Assembly (NCBI GenBank): GCA_964346815.1
Contig: CAYFWF010000057.1
Location: forward strand, 248,001-312,000
Source of the DNA: CAYFWF01 sp964346815
Lineage (GTDB): Bacteria; Acidobacteriota; Aminicenantia; Aminicenantales; Aminicenantaceae
Reading direction: 5' to 3'
Length of the DNA stretch: 64,000 bases
Every line of letters starts with the position of its first letter. Within the stretch, counting starts at the first letter, position 1. Of the stretch, positions 35,375 to 44,051 are shown one piece after another. Position numbers and translations under genes: made by a program. A model generated the notes under the pieces. It saw only the letters and a program-made list of their open reading frames with translations, did no database searches and was not told the DNA's origin.

Positions 35375-36712
35375 ATCAAGGGCGAGAGAAGATTCCAGCC
35401 TGCCCAGGTTCTGGCCATTAGTTTTCTGATTGCAATCCTCTTGGGGACGGTCCTGTTGCTTTTGCCCTTCAGTACCTATTCCAAGCACCTGTCTTTGGCC
35501 GATGCCTTGTTCACATCTACCTCGGCGGTATGTGTCACGGGATTGATCGTGCAGGACACAGCCACCTATTTCACACCTTTTGGACAGACCATCATCCTGA
35601 TTCTTTTCCAGATGGGTGGATTGGGCATCATGACTTTTTCTACCCTGATCCTGTTGGTCGCTGGCAGAAAGGTTTCCATCCAGGAGAAGATCATCCTGCA
35701 GAAAGGGTTTCACCCGACCTCTGGGATGAATGTGAAATCCCTGGTCAGAACGATTTTTCTTTACACCATCGCGATCGAGAGTGCGGGAACGGGCCTGCTT
35801 TTCCTGTGCTGGCACACCAAATATCCTGGACTGAAAGGTCTGTTTCGCTCCCTTTTTCATGCCATATCTGCGTTCTGCAACGCGGGATTTTCGCTGTTCA
35901 GCAACAGCTTCGTTTCCTTCAGAGAAGACTTGTGGATAAACGTCATCCTCATCCTTTTGATCGTACTGGGCGGTCTGGGATTTCTGGTGCTCAGCGAGGC
36001 TGTCCACTTTTTCCCCCGCCTGATGCGCCGCCGGAAAATAAGAACGTCCCTCCATTCCAAGATGGTGTGGATTGTTACCCTTTTCTTGATCGTTGTTTCT
36101 CTCGTTCTGTTTCTTTCGATCGAATGGGACAATTCCCTGAAGGATTTTTCAGTCAAGGAAAAGATCCTTTCCTCTCTCTTCCAGGTGATCACTCCCCGTA
36201 CCGCCGGATTCAATACCATAGATCTGAATACATTGGGGTTTTCCACCATATTTCTGCTGATTTTGCTGATGTTTATCGGGGCATCGCCCGGCTCCACGGG
36301 AGGGGGGATTAAAACGAACACCTTCGGAGTCATTTTCGCCTTCATGAAGTCTAAAATAGCGGGGAGGGAATCGGTCAGTCTTTTTTACAGGACTCTCCCT
36401 CTGGAGCTGATTATGAGGGCATTTACACTTGTCACCCTAAGTATCGGATTGATTTTCCTCTCTTCTTTTGCTCTGTTTCTGACCCAATCCGGAATGAGCA
36501 TGAAAGAGATTTTTTTCGAGGTGTTTTCGGCTTTTGGGACGGTCGGCCTGTCTTTAGGGATCACCCCGAAACTCACAGCAGCCGGCAAAGTGGTGATCAT
36601 CCTCACGATGTTCATCGGAAGAATCGGGCCGCTAACCCTGTTGTATGCCTTCAGCCGCGAAAAAGCCCTCGGTAAGTTCGAGTATGTTGAAGAAAGCGTG
36701 ATGATTGGCTAG
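35375..36712 (+). CDS. TrkH/KtrB-type potassium channel subunit (apparent ATC start)
   Basis: About 445 aa, inner-membrane K+ uptake subunit with four pore repeats: STSAVCVTGLIV, ISAFCNAGFSLF, TPRTAGFNTID and SAFGTVGLSLG; the filter Gly is present in each. The open frame follows a TAG at 35369-35371 and has no ATG, GTG or TTG before the first helix. The only well-placed codon is ATC at 35375, 6 nt after AAGGAG, giving a basic N-terminus (KGERRFQPAQVLAISF). The next TTG (35441) would cut the first helix. So a rare ATC start or a single-base error is likely. The RCK partner follows after 52 nt. Confidence 0.88.
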   Translation: MKGERRFQPAQVLAISFLIAILLGTVLLLLPFSTYSKHLSLADALFTSTSAVCVTGLIVQDTATYFTPFGQTIILILFQMGGLGIMTFSTLILLVAGRKVSIQEKIILQKGFHPTSGMNVKSLVRTIFLYTIAIESAGTGLLFLCWHTKYPGLKGLFRSLFHAISAFCNAGFSLFSNSFVSFREDLWINVILILLIVLGGLGFLVLSEAVHFFPRLMRRRKIRTSLHSKMVWIVTLFLIVVSLVLFLSIEWDNSLKDFSVKEKILSSLFQVITPRTAGFNTIDLNTLGFSTIFLLILLMFIGASPGSTGGGIKTNTFGVIFAFMKSKIAGRESVSLFYRTLPLELIMRAFTLVTLSIGLIFLSSFALFLTQSGMSMKEIFFEVFSAFGTVGLSLGITPKLTAAGKVVIILTMFIGRIGPLTLLYAFSREKALGKFEYVEESVMIG

Positions 36713-36764
36713 AATGGGTGGGAAGGGAAAAAAGAGGTAGGGAGAAAACAAGGAGATATCGGGA

Positions 36765-37415
36765 ATGAAGTTTGCTGTCATCGGCCTTGGTAGCTTCGGC
36801 GGAAATGTGGCCAAGACACTTTATGAGAAAAAGCATGAGGTCATGGCTGTGGATAAGAGTAAGGAGAAGATCGAAGAGATGAAGACTTATGTGACCCACG
36901 CAGTGCACACGGATGCTGCCATCAAGGAGAATCTTCATGCTTTGGATATCCGAGAGATGGACGTCGTGGTGGTGAGTCTGGGACCGGAGATGGAAGCTTC
37001 GATATTGACGGTGCTTTACCTCCACGAATTGGGCGTCAAGCGCATTGTCGCCAAAGCCCTGACCGAAGATCACGGCAAGATACTGGATGCGGTCGGAGCG
37101 ACAGAAGTCATCTATCCGGAAAAAGATATGGCTATCAAAACAGCCCTCAGATTGAGCAATCCCAATGTATTGGAATACCTTCCTCTCCTCAGCGGAATCG
37201 ATATCCAAGAGATCGCCCCTCCTGAAAAATTCATCGGAAAGAGTCTGAGGGAACTGGATTTGAGAAACAAATACGGGATCCAGGTCATCGCCATCAAAGA
37301 AATCATCCCGGAGAGGACCACGTTTATTCCCACCGCCGATTTTGTGATCAAGGACAGTGACATCCTGATTCTGATGGGAGAGCAGAAGCAGCTCGACAAG
37401 ATCGATAAGCGCTAA
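36765..37415 (+). CDS. TrkA/KtrA-type RCK regulator of potassium uptake
   Basis: A 216-aa cytoplasmic gating subunit. The N-terminal Rossmann domain has GLGSFGGNVAKTL and AVDKSKEKIEEM, and the C-terminal RCK_C domain begins at about residue 135 (DIQEIAPPEKFIGKSL). One copy of each domain indicates the KtrA layout rather than the doubled TrkA. It gates the channel encoded just upstream in response to nucleotides. Confidence 0.94.
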   Translation: MKFAVIGLGSFGGNVAKTLYEKKHEVMAVDKSKEKIEEMKTYVTHAVHTDAAIKENLHALDIREMDVVVVSLGPEMEASILTVLYLHELGVKRIVAKALTEDHGKILDAVGATEVIYPEKDMAIKTALRLSNPNVLEYLPLLSGIDIQEIAPPEKFIGKSLRELDLRNKYGIQVIAIKEIIPERTTFIPTADFVIKDSDILILMGEQKQLDKIDKR

Positions 37416-37436
37416 CTTTCTCCTTCCCCTGTTGTT

Positions 37437-37607
37437 TATCTTAGGGCATTGTCCCAAAGTGACGGGGATGAAGTATCCATCTAAGGTGAGGAGAAATGTC
37501 TTCGCTCTAGTTCAGATTTTTAGCGCCATTCCGTTGCCGCTCCGACATTTCCCTGCACCTTTATCCCGATTTTATTTCCCGTCACTTTGGGACAACCTCT
37601 ATCTTAG
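37437..37607. mobile_element. MITE-like inverted-repeat element
   Basis: Two perfect 18-nt inverted copies of TTGTCCCAAAGTGACGGG lie at 37449-37466 and 37578-37595. Weaker inverted similarity continues inward (AAGGTGAGGAGAAATGTC against AAGGTGCAGGGAAATGTC). An 8-nt direct repeat TATCTTAG flanks the element at 37437-37444 and 37600-37607 and may be a target-site duplication. The interior codes for nothing recognisable. This looks like a non-autonomous DNA element of some 150 nt; the transposase family is unknown. Confidence 0.6.
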
Positions 37608-37707
37608 AATGTATTTAAAACTGAATACCTTTGCTTTCAGCAAAGTTTTGGCAGTTTTTCAAAGAATATATAACTGGAAGTTATAAACCAGAACGCTCAG
37701 TTAAGGT

Positions 37708-39870
37708 CTAAAATTTGGCTCTCAATGAAAACCCCAAGTTTCTTCCCGCAGCAGGAAATCCGAATCGTTCCTGGTAGTCTTGGTCCAGGATGTTCCGGAT
37801 GAACACACCCAGATCAAAGAACTGGCTCAGAGGATACCGGCCCTCTAAGTCCAGCCTCAAGTAGGATCCCTGTGTCCGGACTCTAAGGCTGTCGTTCCAG
37901 AGGGTGTTGTCGTTGTAAATGATCTGGTGGCTGGAAATCCCCTGTAGGAACAGGGCAATACTGGCATTGTTTCGGGCTTTGAACTGCAGTCCCATGTTGA
38001 TTTTGTGTTCGGGCAGGCCTGGGATCTCATCAAAATCCCTGTCCCCTGAATTCACGAACAAATCGACGAACGGATCGCCCTTTGTCCGGCTCTTCTGGCA
38101 GGTATAGTTCAGAAAAGCGGACCAACCCCCGGAAAACTGTTGAGCGATCTCGAACTCTATACCGTAAATCAGAGCCTTGTCGATGTTATAGGCGACAAAA
38201 TTGATCAGGTCAAATTGGATGTAGTTATCGATATGATAGTAATAGGGTGCAATCTCGAGTTTCGTTCGACTGGGGAAAATCGCCCGCCATCCTCCCTGGA
38301 TCATCAAGCCGTCCTCTCGATAAAAGGGGAGTTGACTGGTGTCCACGCCTGCATCGTCGAAGTCATAATGCCAATAATGTTCAGGCGGTGTTGGCATCCT
38401 GAGCGCTCGCGCCAGGCTGAAATAGAAAAGGCTGTTTTCCTGGTAACTGTATATGAGTTTAGCAGAAGGTGCCCAGCCCTCCATATCGATTTCGGGGATC
38501 TGTTCGAATTCACCCGAAGGACCTGATAATCCATCATAGGACAGGTATCGTATTCCGGGAACGAGGAGGATTTTTTCATCCAAAAGGCGGATTTCATCCA
38601 TGAGGAAAAAATCGATGTTTTTTGCCGCAACATAGTATCCGTTGCGGAAAGGCGCTCGAAAATCGTCGGAAAGATTGGCGTCTCCGTCATCCTTGAGATG
38701 GCTGTAGTCGAGCCCAACAGTGATAGTTTGGCTGGGCAGGAAGTGCTTGTAACTTGCTGAGAAACCTCGGGACCTATCGTCATAAAAAGTCTTGTGGAAG
38801 ATTCTATCCAAACTAGCCCGGGTGTTGTAGGACTCACGGTCGCCATGGTTTTGCCAGTAGCGAAGATTCAGGAAGCCGAAGTTCCGGAATGCCTGTTGGT
38901 AGCCGAAATCGAACATCCATTTCTTTTTTTCCCAAAAGCTTCCCGGTTCTGGGTAGGCGCCCATTCCACCGTACATGTACTCCCCATCGGATGCAGGAAA
39001 ACTGGAATCCAGGGGCACGAAATAGTCAGGATCTTCATAATTCTTGGATGCTCTGTTTCCAACGATGAATCCTTTTTTCATCCGGGTATAGGTAATATCG
39101 GCTGCGAATTGGCCGCCGAACGGAAAGTCATAGCCAAGGTGGAAATCGAAATTCCCAAAATTCAGATTGCCGTTCTTCAGGTACCCGCTGCTGTTTGCGA
39201 TGTCTACAGCCAGAGAGTATTCCAAAGGTCCAGGCTTGTAAGCATGATAGATGTTGAAACGGGAGGTTCCGAAGTTGGCAACAGCGGCCTGGATCTCGGT
39301 CCGAGGTGCCTCCTGGGGGAATCTTCGCGGCACAAGATTGATGATGCCTCCCAGGACATTACCGTAACGGGGATCTCCTACTCCTTTTACCACTTCAATC
39401 CTGTCTATATTGCCTAGAGGAATCATGGTCCAGTCTATGAAATACCCGCCTGCCACTCCGGATGTGTTCAGAAGGCGGCCGTTTTTCATCACTTTTATTC
39501 GGCGGGAGCCCATGCCTCGAATTTTGATGGAATCATCATCCACGGCCGTTCCCACCTCTTGGATTCTTTGGACATCGATTCCTGGCTGGCGCTCGAGTGC
39601 GCTGTCTAAAGTTGTCCCGATGCTCAGAGGAAAGAGCTCGGGCTTGACCACAGACATGTTGGGTATCTCGATATCCCTTATGTATTCCACGACTTCGATT
39701 TCCACGGTATCGAGCTGGAAATACTTGGTTCGCTCTTCTTTTTCCTCTATTTTTTCTTTTTTTTTGATTTTTTCCTTCTCCTCCTGTTTGGACCGCTTCT
39801 GCTGGGAATAAACCGGATTCATTATGAGGAGAAGGGCCAGTGCACAATAAAGCATTTTTTTCGCACCCAA
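37708..39870 (-). CDS. TonB-dependent outer-membrane receptor
   Basis: A 720-aa outer-membrane importer for an unknown ligand. Signal peptide at residues 5-21 (KMLYCALALLLIMNPVYS), then an unusual stretch of alternating Lys and Glu (about 22-47), a plug domain with GTTLDSALERQPGIDVQ, IKIRGMGSRRIKV, IDRIEVVKG and GGIINLVPRR, and a beta-barrel ending in FSLRAKF. The start is TTG at 39870 with AGGAGG 4 nt upstream; upstream ATG codons lack a Shine-Dalgarno. Barrel segments such as ALRMPTPPEHYWHYDF resemble siderophore or haem receptors but do not define the ligand. It stands alone, divergent from the ATP-grasp gene. Confidence 0.93.
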   Translation of the reverse strand: MGAKKMLYCALALLLIMNPVYSQQKRSKQEEKEKIKKKEKIEEKEERTKYFQLDTVEIEVVEYIRDIEIPNMSVVKPELFPLSIGTTLDSALERQPGIDVQRIQEVGTAVDDDSIKIRGMGSRRIKVMKNGRLLNTSGVAGGYFIDWTMIPLGNIDRIEVVKGVGDPRYGNVLGGIINLVPRRFPQEAPRTEIQAAVANFGTSRFNIYHAYKPGPLEYSLAVDIANSSGYLKNGNLNFGNFDFHLGYDFPFGGQFAADITYTRMKKGFIVGNRASKNYEDPDYFVPLDSSFPASDGEYMYGGMGAYPEPGSFWEKKKWMFDFGYQQAFRNFGFLNLRYWQNHGDRESYNTRASLDRIFHKTFYDDRSRGFSASYKHFLPSQTITVGLDYSHLKDDGDANLSDDFRAPFRNGYYVAAKNIDFFLMDEIRLLDEKILLVPGIRYLSYDGLSGPSGEFEQIPEIDMEGWAPSAKLIYSYQENSLFYFSLARALRMPTPPEHYWHYDFDDAGVDTSQLPFYREDGLMIQGGWRAIFPSRTKLEIAPYYYHIDNYIQFDLINFVAYNIDKALIYGIEFEIAQQFSGGWSAFLNYTCQKSRTKGDPFVDLFVNSGDRDFDEIPGLPEHKINMGLQFKARNNASIALFLQGISSHQIIYNDNTLWNDSLRVRTQGSYLRLDLEGRYPLSQFFDLGVFIRNILDQDYQERFGFPAAGRNLGFSLRAKF

Positions 39871-39959
39871 CGTGCCTCCTTTCTGGGATATGACTCCTAA
39901 AGCACGCGCGTTACGGTCATAAGGTATCCCATCGTTTTTGCAGTTGCAAAGAACGCATA

Positions 39960-39988
39960 TTAATAGCACTCTTCTTTTCATTAGTCAA
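39960..39988 (-). promoter_or_regulatory. Promoter of the 720-aa TonB-dependent receptor
   Basis: On the minus strand TTGACT (39983-39988), 17-nt spacer, TATTAA (39960-39965). The leader would be about 80 nt. The -35 is one arm of the palindrome AGTCAA-GT-TTGACT (39983-39996), so a dimeric regulator could bind there. Confidence 0.6.
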
Positions 39989-40045
39989 GTTTGACTCAGA
40001 AATCCGGTGGGATTTCAGCTATAATATCCCAAGGGATGTAAAGAA

Positions 40046-40954
40046 ATGTACATCGGTGCTGATTTTTTGGTGGACAGAGATTCGAGGCTTTATTTGAGTG
40101 AGGTGAACACGGGCATTCCGGCAGGAGCACAGGAATATGATTTTGTGTACCGCATGAAGTTTGGAAAGCCATCAGGCGTCTTTCAACGCATCGAATCCCT
40201 CGCTCAAAGATATTTCGGGAAGACTTTCCGCGAATATATGCAGGGACTTCCCTTCATGGATGATTTAAGGTTACTGAAGATATGGATGGACGGAAAAGGA
40301 CCTTTTCCAGAAAGACCGGACAAGGCTTTGAGATTGGAAGACAAGTGGATCCAATATCTCATTCTATCGAAGAGCTATCCGATGATCCCTACAGAGATTT
40401 TTTTACCAGAAAAAGAAAAAAGAGTCATGGAACTTCTATCCAGAAAAATTCCTGTGGTATTCAAAAAAAGATACGGAAGAGGAGGGAAGGGCTTTGTGTT
40501 GATTAAGGGTAGAGAGGAGTTCAGGAGAGCGGGTCTTTCAGAGAACGCATTTATCATGCAGCCCTATGTGGAAAGCAGCATCGGTTCTTATAAGTTGTCC
40601 ATTCGGGCGGCATCCTTCATGGGTCATTTCCTCTGTATGTTTGCCAGTCTGTCCCAAAAGCTCACCTCCAATCATGGAATCCGTTTTTTCATCGCACCTG
40701 GAGATGATCTGAAAATAACGAAAATAGATTTCAAGATCGAAAAAATTGTCCAAAAATCCTGGGAGGCGGACATTTTCTATAAAGGCAGCATCCCCGAATA
40801 TTTGTATGGTGATGTCTATGAGGAATGGATCGCTCAAGCCGAAATCGTTATCCCTGAACACCTGTACCAGGATATCCAGAGAATCTCTGCTTCGATCAGC
40901 AAGCTTTACCGAGATATGGATTTTGATTCCCTTCCGGAATCATACCTTATTTGA
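40046..40954 (+). CDS. Circularly-permuted-type ATP-grasp protein
   Basis: A 302-aa protein of unknown substrate. The N-terminus carries a motif that normally ends an ATP-grasp fold, GADFLVDRDSRLYLSEVNTG (residues 4-23, with E19 and N21 as likely Mg ligands), while the nucleotide-binding part comes later: VVFKKRYGRGGKGFVLI (137-153) and AFIMQPYVES (168-177). This order is that of circularly permuted ATP-grasp families (CP_ATPgrasp). Such enzymes join carboxylates to amines. There is no partner gene. AAGGG lies 11 nt before the ATG and TATAAT at 40020-40025. Confidence 0.75.
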   Translation: MYIGADFLVDRDSRLYLSEVNTGIPAGAQEYDFVYRMKFGKPSGVFQRIESLAQRYFGKTFREYMQGLPFMDDLRLLKIWMDGKGPFPERPDKALRLEDKWIQYLILSKSYPMIPTEIFLPEKEKRVMELLSRKIPVVFKKRYGRGGKGFVLIKGREEFRRAGLSENAFIMQPYVESSIGSYKLSIRAASFMGHFLCMFASLSQKLTSNHGIRFFIAPGDDLKITKIDFKIEKIVQKSWEADIFYKGSIPEYLYGDVYEEWIAQAEIVIPEHLYQDIQRISASISKLYRDMDFDSLPESYLI

Positions 40955-40961
40955 TCTTTTT

Positions 40962-40991
40962 GAGGAGTTCCTGAACCTCCTCCGCTTTTTT
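40962..40991 (+). terminator. Possible intrinsic terminator after the ATP-grasp gene
   Basis: GAGGAG (40962-40967) pairs with CTCCTC (40977-40982), followed by CG and a T-run (40986-40991). The stem is only six pairs, so strength is uncertain. Confidence 0.4.
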
Positions 40992-41013
40992 CCTGCCCAG
41001 ATAGATGTGCTTT

Positions 41014-43095
41014 TCAATCTTGGTTTAGTTCGATCTCTTGGAGCAGCTCCCTTACCTGTTTTTGTTCGGGATTCAGGCGCAGGGAGGCGCGAAGCACTTC
41101 GACCGCTTCTTTTCTCTGGTTCGTTTTGTAATAGCAAAAGCCGAGGGAATTGAGGAGACGGGTGTTGCTGTTATAGATCTTGTTTCCTTCCAGAAGATTC
41201 TCGATAGCCTGGAAATACTGCTCCATTCCCATCAGGGCTTGGCCTTTGATCAGATAATATTCGAACCGCACATCCTGGTCTCCTTTGACCGATTCTATCA
41301 GGTCCAAGGCGGCATCATGCTTCTTGATTTTGATCAAGAACTGTGCGTATTCCGCGACCCCTCTTGTGTATTCGGGCTCGAGAGAATAGGCTTTCTCATA
41401 GAATTCTTCTGCCTTGGGGTAATTCTTGATTCTGTCATACTGATAGGCCAGGGAGTAGAGGTACAGGTAGCTGTTGGAGAGGGGGAAAGACTTGGCCAAT
41501 ATCACAGGATGCGGCACCGCTTCCTCTGGGGACACGATGAATTCCGCCGTCTGCTCATCCACCGCTCTGCCTTGGGGGTCTTTGAGCGCCATCTTCAGTT
41601 GATAGTAATCCGGAGATAAATCCCCTTCGGGAATCACGTAGGTCATTCCCATTATCCTGTTATAGCTGGATTCGCTCAGATTCAGGGTGTAGAATTTTTC
41701 TGTGGGATTCTTGGCTGTCATTCCCTTGACAATGATCTCTATTTTTCCCTTCTCCCAGAGATCTTTCGAAGTTTCCGTGATGTTGAAGAGGAGAACGATC
41801 TCCTCTGCTGCGGCAAATGTGTCGTTGGGATCGATGAGCAGCCTCTTGTCTATGGTTTTAAAGGGAATGAACAGATGACTGGCGTAATCCTGCAGTTCAT
41901 AGCCCAGGATGGGACCGATAATCCTCGGCTGGCTGGAAGGTTCTGGGACTGAGATGCGACCCTCAAAAGCGCTGAATTCCTTGCCCACAGAATTCTGGAT
42001 AAGAATGTCAACCGCATACTCTCCCTCGATCAGCGGAAAGGAATCCTGTACGGCTATGCCGTTTGCCCTGATATTATCGATTTCTGCCGGCGCAAAATAA
42101 AAGGGGAAGTCTTTGGAGTATTGAAAGACAAGATCCTGATCTTTTCGCACGCTCACGTTGAGCTGAAAATTGCAGTAATACTGGTCTCTGGGCTCGAAAT
42201 AGTCGATGGAGACCTCTTTAGGGTTTATGGAAAAGTGGAGAAAATGGATGTTCAGGATGGGGTCCACGATCAATGCCGTATCGGCGGCGCTTTCGATGTA
42301 ATTGGTCAAATACTCTGTGCTCACCACGCCCTTGAAGTTGAGAAAATGAGTCGCATAGCTGGGATTGATGTCCTTTTTGGGCGAATCATAGATGCTGGAC
42401 AATATGATGGTGTTGCGGGGAGAGGGAATAAAATTGTAAGGATATTCCCCGGGAATCATGGTGATGGATGCTATGGCCACTCCCGGGGCCAGCTCCTTGA
42501 TCTTTTCATAGACCGCTTTATAATTGGTTGCATCGACCATCTCCGGTTGTACCAGCAGGGCAGCCGGACCATCTGTGGCGGGATTGTACAGTTTGTACTC
42601 ACCCGATCCTCCCCTTTGATAAAAAAGGATGGAAAAATAGGTGGGAAGGCCCTTTGTCTTGTCCCCATAATAATACCAAATCTGGCAGGGATGGACGCCG
42701 GCCGAGCTGGGGTACCTCTCGATGCTGACCGGAGGCCCGAGAAGGATGTAAATCCTTCCCATATCCGTCATCCATCCTTCCCGGGGCGTTCCTCTGTTGA
42801 GCTGGGTGTTGGCGTACAGGAACCGTTTCATGTGTTCTTCTCTGTACTCATTCTGAGGTGTCCCGGGTGTGGGATCCCTCTGTTTCCAGAATGTCTGGAT
42901 GAAGAGATCCCTTTCCCGGTCTGAAGAGAGACTCAAAAAGACCTCTCTCTCTTCAGGGAGGATGATGTAGCGGGTGATTTTCAGCCACTCCTGGTATTTC
43001 TGAGGAAGGTCCTTTTCTTTGATTTTCTGACCAGAAAACAATAAAGCAGTGGTACAGAGACAGAGAAGAAAAAAATGGAAAAGCTTGTTCTTCAT
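41014..43095 (-). CDS. GWxTD-domain protein with TPR repeats
   Basis: A 693-aa exported protein of unknown function. Signal peptide at residues 5-21, then the GWxTD domain with TFWKQRDPTPGTPQNEYREE and GWMTDMGRIYILLGPP (GWMTD at 107-111), a long beta-rich middle region (about 200-540), and C-terminal TPR repeats (YPKAEEFYEKAYSLEPEY; AVEVLRASLRLNPEQ). GWxTD domains are named for this motif and are frequent in Acidobacteriota and Aminicenantes. It is paralogous to the next gene upstream in its N-terminal part. The last gene of the minus-strand cluster; a protein-like 24-codon stretch in another frame follows its stop. Confidence 0.88.
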   Translation of the reverse strand: MKNKLFHFFLLCLCTTALLFSGQKIKEKDLPQKYQEWLKITRYIILPEEREVFLSLSSDRERDLFIQTFWKQRDPTPGTPQNEYREEHMKRFLYANTQLNRGTPREGWMTDMGRIYILLGPPVSIERYPSSAGVHPCQIWYYYGDKTKGLPTYFSILFYQRGGSGEYKLYNPATDGPAALLVQPEMVDATNYKAVYEKIKELAPGVAIASITMIPGEYPYNFIPSPRNTIILSSIYDSPKKDINPSYATHFLNFKGVVSTEYLTNYIESAADTALIVDPILNIHFLHFSINPKEVSIDYFEPRDQYYCNFQLNVSVRKDQDLVFQYSKDFPFYFAPAEIDNIRANGIAVQDSFPLIEGEYAVDILIQNSVGKEFSAFEGRISVPEPSSQPRIIGPILGYELQDYASHLFIPFKTIDKRLLIDPNDTFAAAEEIVLLFNITETSKDLWEKGKIEIIVKGMTAKNPTEKFYTLNLSESSYNRIMGMTYVIPEGDLSPDYYQLKMALKDPQGRAVDEQTAEFIVSPEEAVPHPVILAKSFPLSNSYLYLYSLAYQYDRIKNYPKAEEFYEKAYSLEPEYTRGVAEYAQFLIKIKKHDAALDLIESVKGDQDVRFEYYLIKGQALMGMEQYFQAIENLLEGNKIYNSNTRLLNSLGFCYYKTNQRKEAVEVLRASLRLNPEQKQVRELLQEIELNQD

Positions 43096-43151
43096 GGTTC
43101 GTTCCTTATCCTTATCCTTGAAACCGGGGAGAAGCGAATATCGTTCCAGTT

Positions 43152-44051
43152 TTAGATTTTTATGTCAAAAATTTTTCTCATTCTTCCTACATCGGGATCA
43201 GTACGGATGATCACATCCAGATAATATTTTCCCTCACTCAAATCATACGGGAAACGAAAGGGGACTTCTTCCAGCTGAAGGAGTTCCTCCTCGGTCATCT
43301 CGAAGGCTTTGGTCTCTTGAAACCTGTCTTTCTTTTGGCCGTCTTTGGCATAGATAAAGAATTCGAATGTCAGGCTGGCCCTGAGCATTTTTCCTTCCTC
43401 TTCGAACAGGAAAAAATCGATGGGGATGGTGACCATGATTTCCTGGGATGACTTGTCGTAGCGGAGTTTGAAATCGGTAAATTTTTTTCCCACTCCATCC
43501 CTGTCGAAGATCTGTCCGAACTTTGCCTGTTCGATGGCCCAGTTCAGGCCTCCGAGGTCCCCACGGTATTCGTTGATTCTGTACGTCCCGTCTCCCCGCC
43601 TGTCTATAAACTCGACCCCGAATCTGAGATCATAATAGCCCCAATACAGGAGGCCCTTGGCACGGGGAGAGTTGAGCATCGGAAATTCCCGGAACACATC
43701 AGGAGGGCCGAGATAGATATAGATCCTTCCCCGGTCCGTTTTCCATCCGGGAATTCCTTCGATAAAATGAGTGTTCGCGTACTCGATGCGCCGGGAAAAT
43801 TCCTTCTTGAATTCGTTCTCCTCAGTAGAGGGATTTGGATCTCTCTTGGACCAGAATTCCTGGATAAACTCCTGTCTGGATTCTTTATCCGGGAGGTGAT
43901 TGAAGATATCCCGTTCCATTTTTGTCATAACCAGGCGGGCGGTCTCATAAAAATCCCGGCTCTCGGGATCTAGGGAGACTTCAGGGCCCTGCCCGCAGCC
44001 CACAAGCCACAGGCAAAAAAAGACCATGACCATTGCATTGATGTGTTTCAT
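43152..44051 (-). CDS. GWxTD-domain lipoprotein
   Basis: A 299-aa predicted lipoprotein with lipobox LVGC (Cys19) and a GWxTD domain: EFWSKRDPNPSTEENEFKKE and GWKTDRGRIYIYLGPPD (GWKTD at 102-106). A C-terminal beta domain follows (YDLSEGKYYLDVIIRTDP). The start at 44051 is chosen because CAGGAG lies 6 nt before it, inside the end of the sulfatase-fold gene, and the ATG overlaps that stop (ATGA). It is a shorter paralogue of the downstream GWxTD-TPR protein. Function unknown. Confidence 0.9.
   Translation of the reverse strand: MKHINAMVMVFFCLWLVGCGQGPEVSLDPESRDFYETARLVMTKMERDIFNHLPDKESRQEFIQEFWSKRDPNPSTEENEFKKEFSRRIEYANTHFIEGIPGWKTDRGRIYIYLGPPDVFREFPMLNSPRAKGLLYWGYYDLRFGVEFIDRRGDGTYRINEYRGDLGGLNWAIEQAKFGQIFDRDGVGKKFTDFKLRYDKSSQEIMVTIPIDFFLFEEEGKMLRASLTFEFFIYAKDGQKKDRFQETKAFEMTEEELLQLEEVPFRFPYDLSEGKYYLDVIIRTDPDVGRMRKIFDIKI

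Noticed and set aside
35441..36712. TTG at 35441 as the start of the potassium channel gene
   Set aside because: It would remove most of the first helix, and the promoter and AAGGAG lie about 75 nt too far upstream for it.
37432..37686. Open frame of 84 codons between the RCK gene and the TonB receptor
   Set aside because: It lies across the inverted-repeat element and is best explained by it; no family features and no Shine-Dalgarno.
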